Shown here one piece after another: positions 25,051-33,497 of a stretch of 42,074 bases of DNA. The number at the start of each line of letters is the position of its first letter. Position 1 is the stretch's first letter. Made by a program: the position numbers and the translations under genes. The notes under the pieces were generated by a model that was not told the DNA's origin, searched no databases, and was given only the letters and a program-made list of their open reading frames with translations. Origin of the DNA: Sulfurimonas crateris (lineage in GTDB: Bacteria; Campylobacterota; Campylobacteria; Campylobacterales; Sulfurimonadaceae); assembly GCA_945870785.1 (NCBI GenBank), contig CAMBTK010000009.1:1-42074 (forward strand), written 5' to 3'.

Positions 25051-26045
25051 AGAGCCATCATTCTATCTAGTGCTATTTTTGCCCACTTTTGAGTATTTGC
25101 ATCGATATGAATTTCATTTAATGGTTCACCATCATCAATAGATTTTAAAACATCATAAACGTCTCTTAGAGTTGTCTCATTCATGGTTGGGCACTCTGGT
25201 TTTGTGGATGAGAGAACATATGTATTTTTTTTGCGCAGACGATTTACAAGGTTAAACTCTGTTCCAACAGCTACTTTTTGATCTTCATCTAAATCTTTTA
25301 TATACTTTATAAGTTGAGAAGTTGAACCCACAAAATCTGCGGCATTGCAGATTGATGGATCACACTCTGGATGAACAGCTATTAAAATTCCAGGGTATTT
25401 TTTACGATAAAAGTTAATATCATCAACTGAAAATAGCTGATGAACTGAACAAAAACCGTTAAAGCAGATAATATCAGCATCTGCGACACTGCTTCCATCA
25501 CCTATAACGCAAGATTTTAGCCCCATCTGATTTGCTATATTTTGCCCCAAACATCTATCTGGAACGAAGAGTATTTTTTTACCCTCTTGCAGAGCTGTTG
25601 TAATTATTTTCTTTGCATTTGAACTAGTGCAAACCATTCCTCCCATCTCACCAACTTTAGCTTTTACATCAGCATTTGAGTTTATATAAGTGATTGGTAA
25701 AATATCTTCATTTTTAATTCCAGCTTCATTAAGAGCTTTTACGGAAGCATCAAACTGCATCCCATCAATCATAGTAGCCATCGCGCAGCACGCTGCCTTT
25801 GGCATAACTACTCTTTTGTTTGGAGATAAAACTTTTACACTCTGCCCCATAAATCCAACACCACAAAAGACTACAAATTCTGAATTATCAGCCATCGTTT
25901 TTTGCGCAAGTTCAAGAGAATCTCCTGTAATATCGCCCATCTCAAAAACTTCATCTCTTTGATAAAAATGTGCAACAACCGTTACACTTAACTTCTTTTT
26001 ATATTCGTTAATTTTCTCTTTTAACATCTCTGTTGTTAGTTCCAA
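25047..26045 (-). CDS. nadA: Quinolinate synthase
   Basis: NadA condenses iminoaspartate and dihydroxyacetone phosphate to quinolinate using a [4Fe-4S] cluster. Cysteines in the expected places are those of MPKAACCAMA (86-87), MVCTSSNA (mid-protein) and PECPTMNETT (near 285-295). AHFYQRDEV (25-33), GDSLELA and HPECDPSICNAADFVGST are typical. 332 residues is normal. The start is TTG at 26045 with AAGGA 6 bases upstream; the next Met (residue 7) has no suitable ribosome site. It is the first gene of the long minus-strand run and is divergent from plsY. The cluster is oxygen-sensitive, which fits a microaerobic life. Confidence 0.95.
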   Translation of the reverse strand: MELTTEMLKEKINEYKKKLSVTVVAHFYQRDEVFEMGDITGDSLELAQKTMADNSEFVVFCGVGFMGQSVKVLSPNKRVVMPKAACCAMATMIDGMQFDASVKALNEAGIKNEDILPITYINSNADVKAKVGEMGGMVCTSSNAKKIITTALQEGKKILFVPDRCLGQNIANQMGLKSCVIGDGSSVADADIICFNGFCSVHQLFSVDDINFYRKKYPGILIAVHPECDPSICNAADFVGSTSQLIKYIKDLDEDQKVAVGTEFNLVNRLRKKNTYVLSSTKPECPTMNETTLRDVYDVLKSIDDGEPLNEIHIDANTQKWAKIALDRMMAL

Positions 26046-26112
26046 AATAATTCCTTATTTTAAGTATCGCGCAATTATAGCAAAAAACAGTATCGCAGAT
26101 ATTTTATATCTC

Positions 26113-26118
26113 TATAAT
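26113..26118 (+). promoter_or_regulatory. Probable -10 box for plsY-folB
   Basis: A perfect TATAAT lies 45 bases before the chosen plsY start. No clear -35 box is seen 16-18 bases upstream. Transcription would begin near 26125, so an upstream in-frame ATG at 26127 would be almost leaderless; this supports the start at 26163. Confidence 0.5.
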
Positions 26119-26162
26119 CATATCTTATGTACAATTGCTTAAATTTTCAATCAAGGTTTTTA

Positions 26163-26777
26163 ATGGATTTTTTATTTAATACAAATGCTCAATTTTTCAT
26201 AGCAGCGTACCTCATAGGCGCTATTCCTTTTGGTCTTATATTGGCAAAAAAATATGCTGGTGTAGATGTAAAATCGAGTGGTTCTGGAAGCATCGGTGCT
26301 ACTAATGTTTTAAGAGTTGTAAAAGAGAGCAACCCATCTTTAGCAAAAAAATTAGGAGCAGCAACGCTCTTTCTTGATGCTATCAAGGGGGTTTTAGTTT
26401 TAGCAGTTGCCTATTTTTACGGGGTTAGCGAAGCTACACTTTGGGGCATATCTGTTCTAGCAGTCATTGGTCATTGCTACTCTCCATATTTAGGATTTGA
26501 AGGCGGAAAAGGTGTTGCTACTGGAATGGGAGTTATGATGTTTATGCTTCCGTTTGAAACAATTATCGCACTCGTTGTCTGGGCTCTAGGTGCTAAATTT
26601 ATCCGCATATCTTCATTATCTTCACTCACAGCTCTTGGCGCATTAGTAGTAGCTAGTTTTATAATCCACCCAGATATGGCTCATGCTCCTGTTCTCATTA
26701 TCGGTTTTATACTTTTATATAAACATATACCAAATATAATTCGCCTATTTAAGGGTGAAGAAAAAAGGGTTGTATGA
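26163..26777 (+). CDS. plsY: Glycerol-3-phosphate acyltransferase PlsY
   Basis: PlsY uses acyl-phosphate to acylate glycerol 3-phosphate, the first step of phospholipid synthesis; it is an inner membrane protein. The three motifs are visible: SGSIGATNVLR, GGKGVATG, and the late basic segment IPNIIRLFKGEE. It has several membrane segments. I start it at 26163, where CAAGG lies about 6 bases upstream, giving 204 residues, the usual size. An in-frame ATG at 26127 would add 12 polar residues and lies just beyond a TATAAT box, so it is unlikely. Its TGA overlaps the folB ATG by 4 bases. Confidence 0.93.
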   Translation: MDFLFNTNAQFFIAAYLIGAIPFGLILAKKYAGVDVKSSGSGSIGATNVLRVVKESNPSLAKKLGAATLFLDAIKGVLVLAVAYFYGVSEATLWGISVLAVIGHCYSPYLGFEGGKGVATGMGVMMFMLPFETIIALVVWALGAKFIRISSLSSLTALGALVVASFIIHPDMAHAPVLIIGFILLYKHIPNIIRLFKGEEKRVV

Positions 26778-27103
26778 TTATCCATATTGAAAATCTAAAA
26801 TTTCAATCTATTATTGGAATTTTAGATTTTGAGAGAGTCACCCCACAAGAAGTAATTATCAATATTCATATAGATTATAAGCATGAAGAAAACTTTATCG
26901 ATTATGCTCAAGTTGCTACTTTTATCAAAGGTTTAATGATAAATAGTCAATTTTTACTCATAGAAGATGCTTTAAAAGAGATAAGTTTAAAGTTAAATAA
27001 AGAATTCAAAGGGATAAAAAGCATAAACTTAAAGATAACAAAATCATCTATTTTGCCCGATTGTATGGTAAGTGTAAGTGATTTTACAGTTTTTGAATCT
27101 TAA
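26774..27103 (+). CDS. folB: Dihydroneopterin aldolase
   Basis: FolB cleaves 7,8-dihydroneopterin to 6-hydroxymethyl-7,8-dihydropterin and glycolaldehyde, the substrate step for FolK at 7145. The 109 residues are shorter than the usual 118-122 but keep the fold: GILDFERVTPQEV near the start, the DYAQV tyrosine, the active-site glutamate in LLIEDALKEI, and the catalytic lysine in KITKSSILPDC. It overlaps plsY by 4 bases. The order folB then HsrA/CosR regulator is the same as in Campylobacter. The deviation in length is modest and does not suggest loss of function. Confidence 0.88.
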   Translation: MIIHIENLKFQSIIGILDFERVTPQEVIINIHIDYKHEENFIDYAQVATFIKGLMINSQFLLIEDALKEISLKLNKEFKGIKSINLKITKSSILPDCMVSVSDFTVFES

Positions 27104-27110
27104 TTGTAAA

Positions 27111-27171
27111 TTAAAGATTTATTAAAAAAAATTGAAATTTTCTTTAAAATAACCTAAAATTATGATATGAT
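27111..27171 (+). promoter_or_regulatory. Candidate promoter and repeat upstream of the response regulator
   Basis: In the 101-base gap after folB, TTTAAA (27143-27148) and TATGAT (27166-27171) are spaced by 17 bases and could form a promoter, with transcription starting near 27178 and an ATG at 27205. Further upstream, TTAAAG (27111-27116) and TTAAAA (27122-27127) form an 11-base-spaced direct repeat. As I recall, HsrA of Helicobacter binds TTAAG-type direct repeats of similar spacing at its own promoter, so autoregulation is possible. Sequence this AT-rich produces such patterns by chance. Confidence 0.3.
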
Positions 27172-27204
27172 TCCGCCAAAATATTCACTCATAGGACATA
27201 ATTT

Positions 27205-27879
27205 ATGCGCATTCTTATAATAGAAGATGAAGTTACTTTAAATAAAATGCTCGCAGAGGGGCTAAAAGAATTTGGCTACCAAAGCGATGTAGTAGAGACT
27301 CTAAAAGATGGTGAATACTATCTTGATATTCGTAACTATGATTTAGTACTTATGGATTGGATGCTTCCAGATGGAAACAGTATAGATATCATAGGAGACA
27401 TTAAAACAAAAACTCCAAAGACTGTTGTTGTTGTTTTATCAGCAAGAGACGATAATGAGAGCGAAATTTTAGCCCTAAAAAGTGGTGCTGATGACTATAT
27501 TAGAAAGCCTTTTGACTTTGATGTTTTAGTTGCACGTCTTGATGCACGTCTTCGTTTTGGTGGTAGCAATATAATTGAAATCGAAGATCTTATCATCAAT
27601 CCTGAAGAGGAAAAAATTACATACAAAGAAGTTGAGATTGAACTTAAAGGAAAACCTTTTGAAGTTTTAACTCACTTAGCACGTCACCGTGATCAAATAG
27701 TTTCAAAAGAACAACTGCTAGACGCTATCTGGGAAGAGCCTGAACTTGTTACTCCAAACGTAATTGAAGTTGCAATTAATCAAATCAGACAAAAAATGGA
27801 TAAACCTCTTAACATAACTACTATCGAAACTGTTCGCCGTCGTGGATACCGTTTCTGTTTTCCAAAAGAGATAAACTAA
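27205..27879 (+). CDS. OmpR-family response regulator, HsrA/CosR homologue
   Basis: This 224-residue regulator has a receiver domain (1-118) and a winged-helix DNA-binding domain (about 127-222). The DNA-binding half contains GKPFEVLTHLARHRDQIVSK and EVAINQIRQKMDKPL, nearly the sequence I remember for HsrA (HP1043) of Helicobacter and CosR of Campylobacter, essential regulators of redox and growth genes. Its place between folB and ferredoxin matches Campylobacter. Those homologues lack a normal phosphorylation site, but here the receiver is canonical: Asp8/Glu9, Asp51 in LMDWMLPDG, Ser79 and Lys101. A histidine kinase follows after 90 bases. It is therefore probably controlled by phosphorylation. 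Helix recognition residues suggest the same operator as HsrA. Confidence 0.93.
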   Translation: MRILIIEDEVTLNKMLAEGLKEFGYQSDVVETLKDGEYYLDIRNYDLVLMDWMLPDGNSIDIIGDIKTKTPKTVVVVLSARDDNESEILALKSGADDYIRKPFDFDVLVARLDARLRFGGSNIIEIEDLIINPEEEKITYKEVEIELKGKPFEVLTHLARHRDQIVSKEQLLDAIWEEPELVTPNVIEVAINQIRQKMDKPLNITTIETVRRRGYRFCFPKEIN

Positions 27880-27885
27880 CATAAA

Positions 27886-27929
27886 TAGCAAAGGAGAACT
27901 TACTCCTTTAGCTACTAAATCACTTTTTT
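27886..27929 (+). terminator. Hairpin and T-run between regulator and kinase
   Basis: TAGC-AAAGGAG pairs with CTCCTTT-GCTA (7 pairs, a one-base bulge, then 4 more; loop AACTTA) just after the regulator stop, and TTTTTT follows at 27924-27929. The T-run starts 9 bases after the stem, further than in a classic intrinsic terminator, so it may be leaky and set a ratio of regulator to kinase. Confidence 0.45.
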
Positions 27930-27969
27930 ATTCGATACAATTACAGAATATTTAATATTAGGTAAAAGT

Positions 27970-29268
27970 ATGTTTTCACAAAGAAGTATAAGACAAAGTT
28001 TTTTAATACAACTTATCATTGCTTCTTCTTCTTTAATTCTTCTTTTCTCATCAATTTTATATTTTTATATTGAAAAATCAATCATAGATGAAAAATATCA
28101 TGAGCTCTCTGTTTATGCAAAAAATGCTACTAGTAACGAATCTATTTATGGAGCATCTGTTCCTACACCAGATGAGTATTTAGGGCTAACTATTGAGATT
28201 ATGTACTTGAATACTCAACATCTAAATCTAGACTTTTATGAAACTACAAAAAATGACAAATCATATCTGACTCTAATTCATCCTTTTAATTTTGATGAGC
28301 TTAGTTATCTTAAAATCACAAAAGACATCACTGCTACACGCACTCTTTTAAATAAAATACTTAACTATCTTTTAGTAATTAACATTGCTGGATTTTTACT
28401 TGTAATTATCTATGCGATAGGTTTATCAAAAATGCTAGTTTCTCCTGTAAAAACCCTTAGCAACAAGCTCTCAAATATGAATGAACATCTTATGCGCCCA
28501 ATTATCGTTGAAGAGTTGCCTGAGGAGTTTGAGCCACTTGGTGCGACTATAAATCATCTTATCTTAAGAATCCAAAACTTTGTAAAATACCAAAAAGAGC
28601 TCTTCATCGGAACAGCACATGAGTTAAAAACACCTCTTGCAGTCATTAAACTAAAAAATCAAGTAACTCTTATCAAAAAACGCACTCCAGAAGAGTATAT
28701 AGAAGCTCTAAAAATTACAAATAAAACAGTTGATGAGATGAATGTAATCGTCTCAAACATCTTAAACATAGGTCGTCAAGAGGGAATGCAGCTAGACAAG
28801 CCTCAAGAGGTTGATGTAATTACACTACTAAGACAAAAAGCTGATGATTTTAATCTTCTTGCTGCAAATGAAGATAAAACTCTTGAGATGAGTTTTGAGC
28901 CTAACGGCTTTATGGCGATTTTACAAGTTGGGCTTTTAAATCAGATAGTGCAAAATTTTCTCCAAAATGCTCTCAAGTTCACTCCTAAAGATAAAAGAGT
29001 TATACTAAAGAGTTCTTTAAATAGCTACGGACTTTTGATTGAAGTTATAGATGAGGGGTGTGGAATTGATGAGAGTTCTGATTTGTTTGCACCTTTTAAG
29101 AGAGAAGGAAATAAATCAGGAGTTGGTCTGGGACTTTTTCTAGCCAAGAGTGCTGCTGATGCGTTAGGTGCTAAAATAAGCATAAAAAATAGAACAGATG
29201 GCATAACTGGAACTATTTCCTCTTTAAATCTCAACTCTAAACTATCATGCATCTTGCCAACAAATTAA
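27970..29268 (+). CDS. Sensor histidine kinase, likely partner of the HsrA-type regulator
   Basis: This is a membrane sensor kinase of 432 residues. Two membrane segments (about 11-34 and 131-152) flank a periplasmic loop of some 95 residues. A HAMP-like linker (about 153-205) follows. The dimerisation domain has the phospho-acceptor His217 in GTAHELKTPLAVIK, and the ATPase domain has the N box (Asn333 in QNALK), G1 box DEGCGID (361-367) and G2 box GVGLGL (384-389). All catalytic elements are present. A TAGG ribosome site precedes the ATG. It lies 90 bases after the regulator on the same strand, behind a possible leaky terminator. The signal is unknown; the loop shows no recognisable domain. 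Campylobacter has no kinase at this spot as I recall. Confidence 0.9.
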   Translation: MFSQRSIRQSFLIQLIIASSSLILLFSSILYFYIEKSIIDEKYHELSVYAKNATSNESIYGASVPTPDEYLGLTIEIMYLNTQHLNLDFYETTKNDKSYLTLIHPFNFDELSYLKITKDITATRTLLNKILNYLLVINIAGFLLVIIYAIGLSKMLVSPVKTLSNKLSNMNEHLMRPIIVEELPEEFEPLGATINHLILRIQNFVKYQKELFIGTAHELKTPLAVIKLKNQVTLIKKRTPEEYIEALKITNKTVDEMNVIVSNILNIGRQEGMQLDKPQEVDVITLLRQKADDFNLLAANEDKTLEMSFEPNGFMAILQVGLLNQIVQNFLQNALKFTPKDKRVILKSSLNSYGLLIEVIDEGCGIDESSDLFAPFKREGNKSGVGLGLFLAKSAADALGAKISIKNRTDGITGTISSLNLNSKLSCILPTN

Positions 29269-29380
29269 ACAAATAACTATATTTAAAAAACAATAAAGCT
29301 ATATTTAGCTATAAATCGGGCACATGAAAATATATACTAAATAATATATTTAAATTAGATTACAACTATGAGGTATTTTA

Positions 29381-29635
29381 ATGGCTTTAATAATAAATGA
29401 TGAGTGTATTGCATGCGATGCATGTCGTGAAGAGTGCCCTACAATAGCTATTGAAGAGGGCGACCCGATTTACTTTATTGATCCAGATCGTTGTACTGAG
29501 TGCGTTGGTGTCTATGATGAACCAGCATGTATATCAGTTTGCCCTGTTGATTGTATTATCCCAGATAAAGATAATGTAGAATCAATTGCTGAGCTTCAAT
29601 TTAAATATAAACAAATACAAGAAGAGGAGCTTTAA
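29381..29635 (+). CDS. 2[4Fe-4S] ferredoxin, YfhL/Allochromatium type
   Basis: This 84-residue electron carrier has two cluster motifs. The first is C-x2-C-x2-C-x3-C in CIACDACREECP (residues 9-20). The second has the 8-residue insert of Allochromatium-type ferredoxins: C-x2-C-x8-C-x3-C in CTECVGVYDEPACISVCP, followed by the extended C-terminal tail with PVDCIIPD. These proteins have very low potentials. The Campylobacter homologue (fdxB) lies in the same place, between the CosR regulator and ppx. It has its own 112-base upstream gap, with TATACT at 29333-29338 as a possible -10 box. The partner enzyme is unknown. Confidence 0.93.
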   Translation: MALIINDECIACDACREECPTIAIEEGDPIYFIDPDRCTECVGVYDEPACISVCPVDCIIPDKDNVESIAELQFKYKQIQEEEL

Positions 29636-29643
29636 GCTTCTTT

Positions 29644-31113
29644 ATGGCAAAACGTGTAGCAGTCATAGATATAGGTTCTAATTCACTTAGAATGGTTATC
29701 TATGAAAAAACCTCTCGCTTTGCTTTTCATATCTTACATGAAGCAAAAAGCAGAGTAAGAATATCCCAAAACGCATATCAAAACAGTGGAAATCTTCAAG
29801 AAGCTCCAATGCAAAGAGCTTATGATACGCTAGAAAATTTTCTCTCAATCATCACATCCTTTAAAGCTATAAAAACACTATGTGTTGCAACTTCGGCACT
29901 TAGAGATGCCCCTAATCAAAAAGAGTTTTTAAACAGAGTAAAAAATGGTCTTGGATTAAATATCAAGGTTATTGACGGGCAAAGAGAAGCTTATCTTGGA
30001 GCTATCGCTTGTGCAAATCTTTTACCAGAACAAAACAGTGCTATCAGTATTGATATAGGCGGAGGTTCAACAGAATTTGCTCTTATAAACAAAAAAGATA
30101 TTTTAAAAAGCTTTTCTATAAATCTTGGAACAGTGCGTCTAAAAGAGCTTTTTTTTGACTTAAATGATATAGATGGTGCAAAAGAGTATATAGATAAAGA
30201 ACTAGCAGTTCTAGATGGGATAGATGTATCAACAATGATTGGAATTGGCGGAACATTTAGAGCAATATCTTCTGCCTTGCTTGCTAAGAGTGATTATCCG
30301 ATAGATAAACTTCATGCGTACAGACCATCTTATGATGAATTTGAAAATTTTTTAGAAAAAATATTATCTAGTGATGATGATAATTTAAAAAAAATAGGTA
30401 TAAAAAACTCAAGATTTGATGTCATAAAATCTGGGGCACTTATTCTTCTTAGAGTTTTTAAAAAATTTAAGATTAAAGAGCTATTGACTAGCGGTGTTGG
30501 CGTAAGAGAAGGTGTTTTTTTAGCAGACTTGCTAAGAACTTCAAAAGATAGATTTCCACTCAACTACAACACTTCTATGCGTTACATTCTTGATGCTCAC
30601 GTTGAAAATCTCTCATATGCAAACCAGATAAGCAGAGTTGCTAAAGAGTTGTTTAATTTGAGTGCCAAAAAATTAAATATAGAAAAAAAATACCGTTATG
30701 AGTTATCTATTGCTTCCAAACTCTGTATGAGTGGAAGCAGTATTCATTTCTACTCTAGCAATAAGCATAGTTACGAACTTATACAAGATGCGCTAGAGTT
30801 TGGCTTTACTCATGAGCAAATTACTCTCATTGCAACACTTGCAAGATTTTCAAAAAGAAAACTCCCATCTTCTTCTCATGTAGAGAAATTTAGCGCTCTT
30901 TTACCAGATGCTGAACAACTTAATGCACTTAGCTATATTCTCTCTTTGAGTGTTGCTCTGCTTAGTCATATGCCAAGAAATATTGATTTTAAATTAATGC
31001 TAAAAGATGATGTAATAGAAGTTGAATCAAAAAATAGTTTGTATTTAGCAAAAGAGAGTGTAGAGAAGCTAGAACCGCTAAAGAACAATCCTTTAGAAGT
31101 AAAATTTTTATAA
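29644..31113 (+). CDS. Ppx/GppA family phosphatase
   Basis: Members hydrolyse polyphosphate or pppGpp. The N-terminal ASKHA-fold module (about 1-300) has DIGSNSLRM (9-17), the second phosphate loop DIGGGSTEFAL (about 138-148) and GIGGTFRA. The C-terminal part (about 310-489) corresponds to the HD-like helical domain of longer Ppx proteins. There, where others have a His-Asp pair, this protein reads SIASKLCMSGSSIHFYSSNKHS (split: CMSGSSIH and SNKHS), so that metal site looks lost. The start ATG lies 8 bases after the ferredoxin stop, with GAGGAG about 14 bases upstream. The pair fdx-ppx is conserved in Campylobacter. Choice between Ppx and GppA activity cannot be made from sequence. Confidence 0.87.
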   Translation: MAKRVAVIDIGSNSLRMVIYEKTSRFAFHILHEAKSRVRISQNAYQNSGNLQEAPMQRAYDTLENFLSIITSFKAIKTLCVATSALRDAPNQKEFLNRVKNGLGLNIKVIDGQREAYLGAIACANLLPEQNSAISIDIGGGSTEFALINKKDILKSFSINLGTVRLKELFFDLNDIDGAKEYIDKELAVLDGIDVSTMIGIGGTFRAISSALLAKSDYPIDKLHAYRPSYDEFENFLEKILSSDDDNLKKIGIKNSRFDVIKSGALILLRVFKKFKIKELLTSGVGVREGVFLADLLRTSKDRFPLNYNTSMRYILDAHVENLSYANQISRVAKELFNLSAKKLNIEKKYRYELSIASKLCMSGSSIHFYSSNKHSYELIQDALEFGFTHEQITLIATLARFSKRKLPSSSHVEKFSALLPDAEQLNALSYILSLSVALLSHMPRNIDFKLMLKDDVIEVESKNSLYLAKESVEKLEPLKNNPLEVKFL

Positions 31114-31139
31114 ATCATTAAGCGTAGTGTGACATTAAT

Positions 31140-31200
31140 GTAGAGACAAATGTCTCTGCCACTTTATGGGCAAAGCCCATAAAATAGATAATATTATCTA
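31140..31200. terminator. Triple inverted-repeat block between ppx and bamA
   Basis: Three inverted repeats stand in a row in the 87-base gap between these convergent genes. GTAGAGACA-AA-TGTCTCTGC (31140-31159) forms 9 pairs with one G-T. TTTATGGGC-AAA-GCCCATAAA (31163-31183) is a perfect 9-pair stem. TAGATAATATTATCTA (31185-31200) is a perfect palindrome that ends at the bamA stop. Placement suggests a two-way terminator, although neither strand has a long T-run after the strongest stem. Confidence 0.55.
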
Positions 31201-33468
31201 CTAAAATCTCTGTCCCATAGTAAATTCAAATACTGAAGTCTTATCACCCTCTTCTTCTGCTAGAGGTTTTGAGAACATTAACTGAATCGGTCCAACTGGA
31301 GAGAACCACTCAAGGCCTACACCAAATCCGCCTCTTGATAGGTTTTCAACAAGATATGTACCATTGCTCTTCTCACTTGTTCCGATATAACCCCAGTCAA
31401 GATAAGTAACTACACGCATCTTTGCTTTTGGAACAAGAGGAAAACTTAACTCAAAACTGTTTGTAGCACTATACTCTCCACCATATCTTCTAATGCCATC
31501 AGAGGCAGTATCATCTTCTTGTGTTGTTGGAGATAAAGAGTAGGACTCATACCCTCTAACACTTCCGATACCACCCATATAAAATTTTTCTGCAATTGGT
31601 AAGAAACCTGTATCTTTTACATAGCTTATCTTTGCTTTATATCTTGAGATAAGGTCAAACCCAACATACTCTTCAAGCCCTTTATATGCACCAAACGTTG
31701 TTCTTGTTTTTACAAATTTAGCTTCACCGCCAACTCCTGCATTTTCAATACTTTGAGATAGCATCACACCTTTTCTAGGAAGATAAAAATCATCAGTATC
31801 GTCATACTTTCCACTAACAATTACAGAACTCTTTGTGTAATCTTGAAATAAATAATCATCAATATAAGTCAAGTTTGCATCTTCATCAATCTCATACTTA
31901 TTTTTAGAGTAGCTATACCCTAAGCTACCGCTAATGTATCTTGTAAATCTATATCCAAGTCCAGCACTCAATCCATCAGACATAACTGTATAGTCTTCAT
32001 ACTCAAAATTAGATGTATAAAGAGAGAAGTTACCACTAAAATCACTATCGTTCAATCTTGGATTTGAGATAGAAAAAGAGTAGTTTGATGAGAGTGAAGA
32101 GCGCTCAGCCTTTACACCAACATCAATTCCTGAACCCCAAACATTTCTATCATCAACAGCAACACTAACTAAAAGTCCGCCATAGCTTCCATAACCACCA
32201 CCTAGCTGAATGTTTCCAGTTGGAGCTTCTTTTACTTTGACAACCAAATCCATTGTTTTGTTATCAACTCTTTTTTCTTCAATAGTATTTCCATCAAAAA
32301 AGCCTAAACGTCCAAGTGCATTTCTAGAATCAGAGAGGTCCGTTAAAGAGTACATATCTCCAGGCCCTAGATATAACTCTCTTCGTATAATTCTATCTAG
32401 TGTTCTATTGTTTCCAGAGATAACTACATTTCTGATTTTAACCTTATCTCCAGGAGAAACTTTAAAGATAACTTCTACTTCTCTTTTGTCTTTATTTTTT
32501 TTAAGGTCTGGAACAACCTGAACAAAGGCATAACTAAGATCAGCGATAAGTGTTTTAATTTTTTGAGAGTCGTTACGGAAAGTCTCTATGTTAAATACCT
32601 CTCCTACTTTTAGACTAAGTAGCTCTTCTATCTCAGCATTATCTACAACTTCTTTGTCTTGCTCAATTGTAATTGCGCTAATAGAGTAAACTTCGCCCTC
32701 TTTGATCTGATAACTCATATCTGCATTGTAGTTGTCAAAGTTTACTCTCACAAATGGCTCTTTTATCTCGGCATCCAAGTACCCATGCTGCATATAAAAA
32801 TCTCGTATTCTTAGCGGGTCGTAAGCTAAGTCAGCAACTTTCATCTTTCCATCATTTCTACCCCAAAACCAGCCCATAAACTCTCGCTCTTTATTGGCAA
32901 TCATACTATCAAATTCATCACTGTCTAAGCCTTGTGCACCGCTATACAATAACTCTTCTATGATAATCTCTTCGCCTTCGTTTACTAAAAAAGTTACTTT
33001 ATAGCTTCCATTATCCAAAAGCTCTTTAGAAATCTCTACAACACTGTCAATCTTTGCTTCTTGATTGATTGCTTCAATAATTCTTTTCTTTGCAGCTTCT
33101 ATCTTCTTCTCATCATAAAGTGCACCAGTTTTAATCTGGATTACACTATCTATGATTTCAGAGTCATTCTCTTTCCACCCTTTAAGCTCTATCTTTGAGA
33201 TAAGAGGTTTCTCTTTAAAATGAAAAGTCATTGCTCCATCTTTGTCAACATCAACCCAAATATCCTCAAAATATCCCTGTTTATGATACGCTTTAATTGA
33301 TTCATCAATCATTTTTTCACTAACGTCATCGCCAACTTCAAACTTTAACATTCTAAGTGCTACTGACTCAGATATTTGAACCATACCGTCATATTTAATT
33401 GATTTGATTGTTTGTGCGAAAGAGTTTATCGCAAGAAGGGTTAGTAGTGCTGCTAAAAATATTCTCAT
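31201..33468 (-). CDS. bamA: Outer membrane protein assembly factor BamA
   Basis: BamA is the Omp85 protein that folds beta-barrel proteins into the outer membrane. The 755 residues have a signal peptide (1-18, cleavage after NSFA), a periplasmic part of about 360 residues fitting five POTRA domains (KIELKGWKENDSEI and VRNVVISGNNRT-like starts are visible), and a C-terminal 16-strand barrel. The lid/loop motif GGIGSVRGY is conserved, and the protein ends in Phe (TMGQRF), the usual assembly signal. It is the first gene on its strand here, divergent from tyrA, with the same pairing in Campylobacter. Confidence 0.95.
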   Translation of the reverse strand: MRIFLAALLTLLAINSFAQTIKSIKYDGMVQISESVALRMLKFEVGDDVSEKMIDESIKAYHKQGYFEDIWVDVDKDGAMTFHFKEKPLISKIELKGWKENDSEIIDSVIQIKTGALYDEKKIEAAKKRIIEAINQEAKIDSVVEISKELLDNGSYKVTFLVNEGEEIIIEELLYSGAQGLDSDEFDSMIANKEREFMGWFWGRNDGKMKVADLAYDPLRIRDFYMQHGYLDAEIKEPFVRVNFDNYNADMSYQIKEGEVYSISAITIEQDKEVVDNAEIEELLSLKVGEVFNIETFRNDSQKIKTLIADLSYAFVQVVPDLKKNKDKREVEVIFKVSPGDKVKIRNVVISGNNRTLDRIIRRELYLGPGDMYSLTDLSDSRNALGRLGFFDGNTIEEKRVDNKTMDLVVKVKEAPTGNIQLGGGYGSYGGLLVSVAVDDRNVWGSGIDVGVKAERSSLSSNYSFSISNPRLNDSDFSGNFSLYTSNFEYEDYTVMSDGLSAGLGYRFTRYISGSLGYSYSKNKYEIDEDANLTYIDDYLFQDYTKSSVIVSGKYDDTDDFYLPRKGVMLSQSIENAGVGGEAKFVKTRTTFGAYKGLEEYVGFDLISRYKAKISYVKDTGFLPIAEKFYMGGIGSVRGYESYSLSPTTQEDDTASDGIRRYGGEYSATNSFELSFPLVPKAKMRVVTYLDWGYIGTSEKSNGTYLVENLSRGGFGVGLEWFSPVGPIQLMFSKPLAEEEGDKTSVFEFTMGQRF

Positions 33469-33497
33469 TGATTTTCCAGATTGTAAAATAAGAGAAG

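Noticed and set aside
26127-26162. Upstream in-frame ATG of plsY giving a 216-residue protein
   Set aside because: It has no ribosome site and lies 9 bases after a TATAAT box; the ATG at 26163 has a CAAGG site and gives the usual length.
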